From Clostridia bacterium (GTDB taxonomy: Bacteria; Bacillota_A; Clostridia; Oscillospirales; CAG-382): a stretch of DNA of 5,627 nt. The translations under genes were made by a program, and so were the position numbers. The stretch covers positions 1 to 5,627 of the forward strand of contig JAGAAM010000089.1 in assembly GCA_017615235.1 (NCBI GenBank). The letters run 5' to 3'. The stretch's first letter is position 1. Each line of letters starts with the position of its first letter. The notes under the pieces are model-generated. The model saw only the letters and a list, made by a program, of their open reading frames with translations. It was not told where the DNA came from and did not search any database. Below are positions 1-5,627 of this stretch, one piece after another.

Positions 1-2
1 CG

Positions 3-203
3 CCAGTTGGATTTTCTCTCTACATTGATAAACCGGATTGGTATAATCCGCTTGGTTGCGATATAACCGATTTTATAAAACACGGGTATAATGAAATGAC
101 AAAAGGTATTATAACATTGCCGATATTAAGCGTTGACACTCTTGTGCCATTCATATTTAACAAGCCGGAACAGCCCGGAAATGCAGAAGAAACTGCGCGT
201 TAG
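3..203 (+). CDS. 3' end of an unrecognised protein gene
   Basis: An open frame enters from the left edge and ends at a TAG at 201-203, leaving the last 66 residues. The fragment begins PVGFSLYIDKPDWYNPLGCD and ends with a polar tail (NKPEQPGNAEETAR). The middle is a mixed hydrophobic stretch (GIITLPILSVDTLVPFIF) that looks like a buried strand/helix segment rather than a clear membrane span. The other two forward frames are closed early by stops (one at 64-66, the other at 29-31), which supports this frame. I do not recognise the family, and it does not look like the C-terminus of HsdS or HsdM. The 201 bases are about 40% G+C, lower than hsdR downstream. It lies in the same direction as hsdR with a 93-base gap, so it could share a transcript with it or be an accessory gene inserted in the restriction locus. 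Coding status is fairly likely; function is unknown. Confidence 0.6.
   Translation, partial: PVGFSLYIDKPDWYNPLGCDITDFIKHGYNEMTKGIITLPILSVDTLVPFIFNKPEQPGNAEETAR
133..161 (+). promoter_or_regulatory. candidate sigma-70-type promoter upstream of hsdR
   Basis: A perfect TTGACA lies at 133-138, and 17 bases later there is a weak -10-like TTTAAC (156-161, four of six matches). If used, it would start a transcript inside the 3' end of the upstream gene, with a leader of roughly 130 bases before the hsdR start codon. The -10 is poor and the site lies within coding sequence, so it could be chance. Confidence 0.25.
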
Positions 204-287
204 CAAATCCGAAAAAAATCGGTAAATAATAAGTAACCTTTACCATCCCAAAATCCGGCGGCACCCAATATTCTTAATTCGGAATTC

Positions 288-293
288 GGAGGA
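288..293 (+). promoter_or_regulatory. ribosome binding site of hsdR
   Basis: GGAGGA ends three bases before the ATG at 297. It is a strong Shine-Dalgarno match with slightly short spacing, and it fixes this ATG as the start of hsdR. It follows a tandem copy of the 7-mer AATTCGG (276-282 and 283-289). Confidence 0.75.
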
Positions 294-296
294 ATT

Positions 297-3200
297 ATGA
301 CCAACTTTGATTTCTTAAAAGCCGATTCGCGGTTCGCGTCGTTTGCCGACGTGGCGATCGCCGCGGAAAAGATACTGCATATCGACGCCGATTCCTGCGT
401 ATCCAACTGCCGCAGGGCGATGGAGTTCGCGGTTAAATGGATGTATTCGGTCGACCGCGATCTTACCGCGCCGTATCAGGACACGCTGGTTTCGCTTATG
501 AACGACGAGAAGTTCAAGGATATTGTCGGCACGGATATCTGGCGGCGTATGGACTTTATTCGCAAGCTCGGCAACACCGTTATGCACGGCGGGAAGAAGA
601 TCACGCCCGACCAGGCGGAGCTGTGTCTGGAAAACCTTTATTACTTCCTGGACGAGCTGGCGTATTTTTACGCCGACGATTACGCGGAGCGCCCGTTTGA
701 CAAAGCGCTGCTTGCGCTTACGCCGGAAGAGGCGCTGGCGTTCGTGCCGGATTCGGACATAGACCTTGCCGCGCTGATCGAAGAAAACAAGGCGATGAAA
801 GCGGAGCTTACCGCCCGCCGCACCGAGCAGCAGCAGACCTACGTGCCGAAGCCGCTGGAGCTTTCGGAATACAAAACGCGCAAGATATACATCGATTATA
901 TGCTGCAGGACGCCGGCTGGATCAAGGGCAAGGACTGGCTGAACGAGGTGGAACTGCCCGGGATGCCCAACAATTCCGAGGTGGGTTTTGCCGATTACGT
1001 TCTATACGGCGACGACGGCAAGGCGCTTGCCGTACTGGAAGCCAAGCGCACCTGCGTCGACGTGGCGAAAGGGCGCCAGCAGGCAAAACTTTACGCCGAC
1101 CTGCTGGAGAAAAAATACGGACGCCGCCCGGTAATATTCCTTTCCAACGGGTTCGAAACGCATATTCAGGACAATCTGTACCCTGAACGCAAAGTCGCCT
1201 CGGTTTATTCCAAGCGCGATCTGGAAAAGCTTTTTAACCTGCAGACGATGCGCACAAGTCTGGCGCACGTTATGGTCGACAAAAACATCGCCGGGCGGTA
1301 TTATCAGGAAGGCGCGATCAAGGCGGTGTGTGATTCTTTTGACAAAAAGAACCGCCGCAAAGCGCTGCTGGTTATGGCTACCGGTTCGGGCAAGACCCGC
1401 ACCGTTATCGGGCTCTGCGACGTGCTGCTGCAGCACGGCTGGGTAAAGAACATACTGTTCCTTGCGGACCGCAATTCGCTCGTTACTCAGGCAAAGCGCA
1501 GCTTTGCAAACAATCTGCCGGACCTTTCGGTAACCAATCTCTGCGAGGAGAAGGATAATTATACGGCGCACTGCGTGTTCTCCACCTATCAGACGATGAT
1601 GAACGTGATCGACACGGCGATGGACGACAAAGGCAAGCTGTTCACCGTGGGGCATTTCGACCTTGTTATCTGCGACGAGGCGCACCGGTCGATCTACAAC
1701 AAATACCGCGACATTTTTAATTATTTCGATTCGCCGCTGGTGGGACTTACCGCCACGCCCAAAGACGAGATCGACAAAAACACCTACGAAGTCTTTGAAC
1801 TTGAAAACGGCGTTCCGACTTACGGCTACGAGCTTGCGCAGGCGGTAAAAGACGGTTATCTCGTCGATTTCATGTCTGTCGAAACGCGTTTGAAGTTCAT
1901 CGAGCAGGGGATCGTTTACGACGAGCTTTCGGACGAGGACAAAGAAGCGTACGAGAACACTTTCGAGGACGAAAACGGCGAACTGCCGGAAAGCATCGCC
2001 TCCTCGGCGCTGAACGAATGGATATTCAACGAGGACACGATCCGCGAAGTTCTTCATGTTGTGATGGAGAACGGCATCAAAATCGATTACGGAGCGAAGC
2101 TCGGTAAAACGATCATCTTTGCAAAGAATCATACTCACGCGGAGAAGATATACGAGGTTTTTAATAAAGAATATCCGCATTTGCCGGGATTCGCAAAGGT
2201 CATCGACAATTATATGACCTATGCGCAGAGCGCGATCGACGAGTTTTCCGATCCGAAAAAACTGCCGCAGATCGCCATTTCCGTTGATATGCTGGATACC
2301 GGAATCGACGTGCCGGAGGTGCTCAACCTCGTTTTCTTCAAAAAGGTAATGAGCAAAGCGAAGTTCTGGCAGATGATCGGGCGCGGGACCCGGCTTTGCG
2401 AAAACCTGCTCGACGGCAAAGATAAAGAAAAATTCTATATTTTCGACTTCTGCGGAAACTTCGAGTTTTTCCGAATGAACAAGGGCAAGCCTACCGCAAA
2501 CATGATTGCTTTGCAAGGCGCCGTTTTCCATCTGAAATCCCAGATCGTTTTCAAGCTCCAGGACCTGGCTTATCAGACGACAGACCTTATCGCGTTCCGC
2601 AAATCGCTCGTCGACGATATGGTGCGCAAGGTTCAGGAGCTGAACAAAGCAAACTTTGCCGTCAGGCAGCATCTGAAATTCGTGGAGCTGTATTCAAACC
2701 CCGATAATTATCAGGCGCTTACCTATGAGGATACGCTTATCATTGAACAGGAACTTGCCCCGCTGATCATTCCGGACGAGGACGACGTGAAAGCGATGCG
2801 CTTCGACGCGCTGATCTACGGCATCGAGCTGGCTTATCTCGCCGGGAAGAAATACGGCAAATACCGCAACGACCTTTATAAAAAGGTTTCCGCTGTTGCG
2901 GGCGTTGCGAATATTCCCGAAATAATGGCGCAGTCGGAGCTTATCGACATGATACTGCACACGGATTATATCGATAACGCCGGCATCAACGAATTCGAGC
3001 ATATCCGCGAAAACCTGCGCGATCTTATGAAATACATCCCGGTGCTTAAGATAACGTACGACACGAACTTCGAAGACGATATCCTTTCGATCGACTGGAA
3101 CGGGTCGGAGCTCGAAAACGACGATCTGAAGAACTACAAGGCGAAGGCGGAATTCTATATCCGTCAACATCAGGATAACGCGGCTATCGCAAAGCTGAAA

Positions 3201-3590
3201 AGCAACCAGCCGCTTACGGCGGAAGACGTAAAGGCGCTGGAAGCAATACTATGGAACGAGGTCGGCACAAAGCAGGATTACGAAGCCGAATACGGCAAGA
3301 AACCGCTCGGCGAGTTCGTGCGCGAGATCGTCGGACTGGATATGAATGCCGCCAAAGAAGCGTTCGCCGAATATCTGAACGACGCGAATCTTGATTCGAG
3401 ACAGATCTATTTCGTAAACCAGATCGTAGAGTATATCGTTCATAACGGAATTATGAAAGACCTTTCGGTGCTGCAGGAGCCGCCTTTTACGGATCAGGGC
3501 AGCGTGGTGGAGGTATTCACCGATTTGTCCGTCTGGCTGGGGATCCGCAAAGCGATAGAAAGAGTAAACGAAAACGCGCGCGTCGCATAA
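297..3590 (+). CDS. hsdR: type I restriction endonuclease R subunit (HsdR) with N-terminal DUF4145-like domain
   Basis: This is the motor and cleavage subunit of a type I restriction-modification complex. With HsdM and HsdS it binds unmethylated target DNA, translocates it with ATP, and cuts it at a distance. Residues 1-130 form a helical DUF4145-like domain, including a RKLGNTVMHGG-type motif. Residues 190-300 hold the PD-(D/E)xK nuclease: D233, E248-A-K250 and the Q262-x3-Y266 motif typical of R subunits. The SF2 translocase follows: RYYQ at 334-337, Walker A ATGSGKT at 361-367, DEAH at 460-463, TATP at 485-488, DTGID at 667-671 and QMIGRGTR at 692-699. From about 850 to the end it resembles the EcoEI_R_C region, which is thought to contact the methylase. 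The length of 1097 residues is normal for a full subunit plus the extra N-terminal domain. All core motifs are intact and there is no frameshift. The hsdM and hsdS genes are not visible here and are presumably upstream. A strong terminator follows. Confidence 0.95.
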   Translation: MTNFDFLKADSRFASFADVAIAAEKILHIDADSCVSNCRRAMEFAVKWMYSVDRDLTAPYQDTLVSLMNDEKFKDIVGTDIWRRMDFIRKLGNTVMHGGKKITPDQAELCLENLYYFLDELAYFYADDYAERPFDKALLALTPEEALAFVPDSDIDLAALIEENKAMKAELTARRTEQQQTYVPKPLELSEYKTRKIYIDYMLQDAGWIKGKDWLNEVELPGMPNNSEVGFADYVLYGDDGKALAVLEAKRTCVDVAKGRQQAKLYADLLEKKYGRRPVIFLSNGFETHIQDNLYPERKVASVYSKRDLEKLFNLQTMRTSLAHVMVDKNIAGRYYQEGAIKAVCDSFDKKNRRKALLVMATGSGKTRTVIGLCDVLLQHGWVKNILFLADRNSLVTQAKRSFANNLPDLSVTNLCEEKDNYTAHCVFSTYQTMMNVIDTAMDDKGKLFTVGHFDLVICDEAHRSIYNKYRDIFNYFDSPLVGLTATPKDEIDKNTYEVFELENGVPTYGYELAQAVKDGYLVDFMSVETRLKFIEQGIVYDELSDEDKEAYENTFEDENGELPESIASSALNEWIFNEDTIREVLHVVMENGIKIDYGAKLGKTIIFAKNHTHAEKIYEVFNKEYPHLPGFAKVIDNYMTYAQSAIDEFSDPKKLPQIAISVDMLDTGIDVPEVLNLVFFKKVMSKAKFWQMIGRGTRLCENLLDGKDKEKFYIFDFCGNFEFFRMNKGKPTANMIALQGAVFHLKSQIVFKLQDLAYQTTDLIAFRKSLVDDMVRKVQELNKANFAVRQHLKFVELYSNPDNYQALTYEDTLIIEQELAPLIIPDEDDVKAMRFDALIYGIELAYLAGKKYGKYRNDLYKKVSAVAGVANIPEIMAQSELIDMILHTDYIDNAGINEFEHIRENLRDLMKYIPVLKITYDTNFEDDILSIDWNGSELENDDLKNYKAKAEFYIRQHQDNAAIAKLKSNQPLTAEDVKALEAILWNEVGTKQDYEAEYGKKPLGEFVREIVGLDMNAAKEAFAEYLNDANLDSRQIYFVNQIVEYIVHNGIMKDLSVLQEPPFTDQGSVVEVFTDLSVWLGIRKAIERVNENARVA

Positions 3591-3616
3591 TCGGCGCAGT
3601 GAAATACAGCACGGTT

Positions 3617-3659
3617 AAATAAAACTCCCCCGCCCGAAAGGAAACCTCCAGGGCGGGGG
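3617..3659 (-). terminator. intrinsic terminator facing minus-strand transcripts
   Basis: A perfect 9-bp GC-only stem (CCCCCGCCC at 3627-3635, GGGCGGGGG at 3651-3659) encloses a 15-base loop, which can itself form a small AGG/CCT hairpin. Read on the minus strand, the stem is followed by AGTTTTATTT (3626-3617), a good U-rich tail. On the plus strand the tail is poor (CTTCCAT). It therefore probably stops minus-strand transcripts from reading into hsdR. Confidence 0.7.
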
Positions 3660-3671
3660 CTTCCATACGCC

Positions 3672-3712
3672 AAAACCCCTTCCGAACGCCGGAAGGGGTT
3701 TTGTCTTTCTTT
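3672..3712 (+). terminator. intrinsic terminator of hsdR
   Basis: A perfect 12-bp stem (3672-3683 with 3691-3702) has a 7-base loop, in which one further G-C pair is possible. The plus strand continues TTTTGTCTTTCTTT, a classic U-rich release tract. The stem starts about 80 bases after the hsdR stop codon. Because the left arm begins AAAA, the same hairpin could also act weakly on minus-strand transcripts. Confidence 0.85.
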
Positions 3713-3723
3713 CCGTTGTGAAG

Positions 3724-3751
3724 AGCAGTCTGTAACCGTACTTCGACTGCT
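3724..3751. repeat. third hairpin-forming inverted repeat
   Basis: AGCAGTC (3724-3730) and GACTGCT (3745-3751) are perfect inverted copies. Inside them GTA (3732-3734) can pair with TAC (3739-3741) around ACCG, giving a two-part stem. Neither side has a T-run, so it does not look like a terminator. It could be part of an intergenic repeat unit or a remnant RNA structure. Confidence 0.45.
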
Positions 3752-3934
3752 TGGGAAAAGTTTTCTTGCCGGCATTGTTTAAAAATCATAAATCCATATT
3801 GCAAATCTTTAACAATATACTTTTACTTGCGCGTACTAAATAACAGTTTAAAGAACGCAACAAGAATTAACGATAAACAATAACCGCCCAATAATTCTTT
3901 TAATTGTAAGAACGTAAGCGCCGGCAACGGATAG
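3752..3934. other. gene-free AT-rich intergenic stretch
   Basis: This is the rest of the 361-base gap between the convergent genes. It is AT-rich, has stops in all frames at short intervals, and contains no start codon with a ribosome binding site. I see no tRNA-like fold and no repeat array in it. Confidence 0.5.
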
Positions 3935-3950
3935 TAAACCCGTCGGGTTA
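3935..3950 (-). terminator. weak hairpin just after the coiled-coil gene
   Basis: AACCC (3937-3941) pairs with GGGTT (3945-3949) around a 3-base loop, one base beyond the stop codon of the minus-strand gene at 3952. The T-run on the minus strand is only three bases before TACTATCC, so it is a weak terminator at best. The stronger hairpins further on may do the work. Confidence 0.3.
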
Positions 3951-3951
3951 T

Positions 3952-4455
3952 TCAGATATCAATATCGAAGACCGCCGTATGATTGACCGAATCCAGCGCG
4001 AGCTGCGCGGCGGACAGTTCTTCCGTTACCGCGTCGAGGTCGTTCCTTACGGCGTCAAGGTCGTAATTGATATATTTATAGTCGATGATATTCGTTCTCT
4101 CATAGCTCTTATACCTCGACTTCGGCAGAGCGTCCGCCATTTCTTTAAGCTTGGCTTTCTTCTTTGAAAGCTGCGGGATGTAAACAAGCATCTCGTCGAT
4201 CGTCATATCAAAATCCGGTATGACGGCAGTCGTGTTGAACGCGTTGATCGCGTGCTTTAGCTTTCTGATCTTTCCTTCAAGGACGGAAAGCCGGGATCCG
4301 GTCTCTTCGTAGTCGTATTCGGGGCGGACCGACTCGGGATCTTCGCCTACGCTTGCCAGAAACGTTTTGGAGTTTTCTTCCTGCGCTGCAAGCAGATCGT
4401 ATTCCTGCCGGAGTCTGGAAAGCAGCTTCGCCGCCTGTGCGGACGTGTAATTCAT
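3952..4455 (-). CDS. small coiled-coil protein of unknown function
   Basis: This is a 167-residue cytoplasmic-looking protein with no signal peptide or membrane span. It is rich in charged helical segments: about residues 5-35, 50-75 (RLSVLEGKIRKLKHAI), 94-112 (QLSKKKAKLKEMADALPK) and 131-157. These suggest an antiparallel coiled coil. The loop NTTAVIPDFDMTIDEMLVYI (75-94) and the ending VFDIDI are distinctive. The overall layout is reminiscent of DIP1984/DUF6847-type small helical proteins, but this is a weak impression and no function is known to me. I chose the ATG at 4455-4453. A TTG two codons upstream (4461-4459) is an alternative start, and the only Shine-Dalgarno-like sequence, GAGAGTGAT, could serve either. 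The gene follows the AAA+ gene in the same direction after 100 bases and may form a pair with it. A candidate promoter in the gap could allow separate expression. Confidence 0.8.
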   Translation of the reverse strand: MNYTSAQAAKLLSRLRQEYDLLAAQEENSKTFLASVGEDPESVRPEYDYEETGSRLSVLEGKIRKLKHAINAFNTTAVIPDFDMTIDEMLVYIPQLSKKKAKLKEMADALPKSRYKSYERTNIIDYKYINYDLDAVRNDLDAVTEELSAAQLALDSVNHTAVFDIDI

Positions 4456-4501
4456 AATCAAATCACTCTCTTTCTTTTTTTGTTTTTATTTCGGTTTTCT
4501 A

Positions 4502-4515
4502 ATTATATAATATCA
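4502..4515 (-). promoter_or_regulatory. candidate promoter (-10 region) of the coiled-coil gene
   Basis: On the minus strand the sequence reads TGATATTATATAAT. This contains a perfect TATAAT (4507-4502) and an overlapping extended -10, TG-A-TATTAT (4515-4507). No good -35 is present at the usual distance, as expected for an extended -10 promoter. It would give an A-rich leader of about 40 bases before the ATG at 4455. Confidence 0.45.
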
Positions 4516-4522
4516 CTCAGTA

Positions 4523-4540
4523 TGCACCGTTTTCGGTGCA
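4523..4540. repeat. perfect inverted repeat in the gap between the AAA+ and coiled-coil genes
   Basis: TGCACCG (4523-4529) and CGGTGCA (4534-4540) are exact inverted copies around TTTT. In RNA they form a 7-bp stem with a 4-base loop 15 bases after the AAA+ stop codon. The minus-strand sequence beyond it (TACTGAGTGATATT) is not U-rich, so it is a poor intrinsic terminator. It sits where the -35 region of the downstream candidate promoter would be, which also fits an operator for a dimeric regulator. Confidence 0.5.
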
Positions 4541-4555
4541 CGGTTGCCGGAAAAC

Positions 4556-5627
4556 TCACACCGTAAAGCCGATGCGGTTGCGGCGTTCGGTTTTGGCTTC
4601 GGGCGGGAGGACTATGTCTTCGGCCTCGATCATCGAGAGCGCGGTATCGTTAACCTCGTCCGGGTCCATTGCGAGTATGCGCGACGCCTGGTTCATGCGC
4701 GAAAGCTCTATGACGTTGCGGACGTATCTGCCGTTGCCGAAATCCGGCGTAAGTCTTGCCGATTCGAACAGCACGGAGAGCTTTTCGACAGCGCCTTCGG
4801 AAAAGGCGATCCCCTTGGTTTTGCCGATCAGCCGCGCTATATCGCAAAGCTCCGCCGCGCTGTAATCGGCGAACGGGACGTGGAAAGCAATGCGGGAGCG
4901 GAGCCCGGGGTTCTTGGCAAGGAACTGCTCCATCTCGTCGGGGTATCCGGCAAATATCACCACAAGGTCCTCGCGCAGGTTTTCCATTTCCTGAACGATG
5001 GTGTTTATCGCTTCGTCGCCGAAGGAGTTGCTGTCGTCGACAAGCGAATACGCCTCGTCGATGAACAGGACTCCGCCCATTGCGGCTTTGAACTTTGCCT
5101 TTACCGTCTGCGCCGTCCAGCCGACGTACTTGCCGACGAGGTCGCTCCTGCCGACCTCCACAAGCTGCCCGCGCGAGAGCAGACCGTTTTCCTTCATTAT
5201 CCGCGCAAACAGCCGGGCGACGCTTGTCTTTGCCGTGCCGGGATTACCGGTGAACACCATGTGCATCGCGGGTTTGTCCTGCTTCACGCCCTTGTCGGCG
5301 AATATCTTCTGGAACTTATAGTATTTCAGCGCGTTGCCGATAACGGTTTTCGCCTCGGTAAGCCCGACCATGCGGTCGAGCGCGTCGTAAGCGTTCCCGC
5401 GGACTTCGTCTTTCACCGCTTCTTTGCGGCAGGAGGCGATTTCCCTGTACTGCGGGAAGACCGAGGTTTTAAGCTTTGCGTCGTACCATTCGTCGAATAT
5501 CGCTTGCAGATCGTCGGGGTAATAGAGCCGGTCCGGTTCGAGCTTGCCGAAAAGCTTTTTGTCCGGGCTTATTTTGTGTTTTCCGCACAGCCGCTTAAGG
5601 TATCCGGAGGCGCGGTCGAAACCGGCG
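4556..5627 (-). CDS. SpoVK/CbbX-like AAA+ ATPase, N-terminus beyond the window
   Basis: The frame is open from the right edge to a TGA at 4558-4556, giving 356 visible residues. A GTG at 5416 is an internal codon, not a convincing start, because coding-like sequence continues upstream to 5626. In fragment numbering, residues 1-75 are a charged linker or the end of an earlier domain. The CbxX/CfqX-type AAA+ module begins near MVGLTEAK (about 86-93). Walker A is GNPGTAKT (127-134), the pore-loop tyrosine is in GKYVGW (Y167), Walker B is VLFIDE (186-191), and GLRSR carries the likely arginine fingers (R243, R245). Sensor 2 is in GNGRYVRN (R300). The family forms hexameric remodelling ATPases: CbbX reactivates Rubisco, and SpoVK is named for sporulation. 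The substrate here cannot be told. Walker A has Ala in place of the usual second Gly before Lys. The coiled-coil gene follows 100 bases downstream and may be a partner. Confidence 0.9.
   Translation of the reverse strand, partial: AGFDRASGYLKRLCGKHKISPDKKLFGKLEPDRLYYPDDLQAIFDEWYDAKLKTSVFPQYREIASCRKEAVKDEVRGNAYDALDRMVGLTEAKTVIGNALKYYKFQKIFADKGVKQDKPAMHMVFTGNPGTAKTSVARLFARIMKENGLLSRGQLVEVGRSDLVGKYVGWTAQTVKAKFKAAMGGVLFIDEAYSLVDDSNSFGDEAINTIVQEMENLREDLVVIFAGYPDEMEQFLAKNPGLRSRIAFHVPFADYSAAELCDIARLIGKTKGIAFSEGAVEKLSVLFESARLTPDFGNGRYVRNVIELSRMNQASRILAMDPDEVNDTALSMIEAEDIVLPPEAKTERRNRIGFTV

Noticed and set aside
209..244. Possible terminator between the upstream gene and hsdR
   Set aside because: Only a 4-bp CCGA/TCGG stem (209-222) and a 6-bp AT-rich GGTAAA/TTTACC stem (221-244) can form. 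Neither is GC-rich or followed by a U-run.
1002..2672. Long open frame (556 codons) on the minus strand inside hsdR
   Set aside because: It lies antisense to the intact, motif-rich hsdR frame. Its translation is Val/Arg/Phe-rich with no recognisable domain, as expected from the reverse of a codon-biased gene.
3494..3804. Two overlapping minus-strand open frames across the hsdR end and terminators
   Set aside because: They run through two perfect terminator hairpins and antisense to the hsdR C-terminus. They have no convincing ribosome binding site, and the peptides are just translated hairpin sequence.
3703..3951. CRISPR array, tRNA or small RNA in the long intergenic gap
   Set aside because: There are no regularly spaced direct repeats, no cloverleaf, and no promoter-terminator pair enclosing a structured RNA that I can support.
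4536..5321. Several plus-strand open frames opposite the AAA+ gene
   Set aside because: All are antisense to a gene with every AAA+ motif in order. Their translations are low-complexity (Ser/Arg/Pro-rich).
5414..5416. GTG at 5416 as start of the AAA+ gene
   Set aside because: The same frame continues without a stop to the window edge with protein-like composition, and no good ribosome binding site precedes the GTG.

Overview
This is a bacterial window of about 5.6 kb from an unnamed genome. It probably comes from a Firmicutes/Clostridia-type organism. That placement is an inference from the SpoVK/CbbX-type AAA+ gene, the strong GGAGGA ribosome binding site, the intrinsic terminators and the AT-rich intergenic DNA around moderately GC-rich genes. 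No rRNA or marker gene confirms it.

Left part (plus strand): the window opens inside an AT-rich gene, of which only the last 66 codons are visible (3-203) and which I do not recognise. A 93-base gap follows, and then a complete 1097-codon type I restriction enzyme R subunit (hsdR, 297-3590). Its parts are an N-terminal DUF4145-like helical domain, a PD-(D/E)xK nuclease core, an SF2 DEAH translocase and an EcoEI-type C-terminal domain. Its hsdM and hsdS partners are not in the window. If the system is complete they should lie to the left, with the unrecognised gene between them and hsdR.

Middle (3591-3951): a 361-base gene-free gap between convergent transcription units. It holds two strong hairpins with U-rich tails facing opposite ways (3617-3659 for minus-strand transcripts, 3672-3712 for plus-strand transcripts). 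A third hairpin without a tail lies at 3724-3751, followed by AT-rich DNA in which I see no gene.

Right part (minus strand): a 5'-truncated SpoVK/CbbX-like AAA+ ATPase (4556-5627) runs in from the right edge. It is followed downstream, in the same direction, by a small coiled-coil protein of unknown function (3952-4455). The 100-base gap between them contains a perfect 7-bp inverted repeat and a candidate promoter, so the small gene may be transcribed separately.

The restriction gene acts in defence against foreign DNA. The AAA+/coiled-coil pair may be a functional unit (remodelling ATPase plus partner), but only adjacency supports this. Nothing in the window proves a new system. The parts most worth following up are the unrecognised gene upstream of hsdR, the AAA+/coiled-coil pair, and the inverted repeat beside the small gene's promoter.
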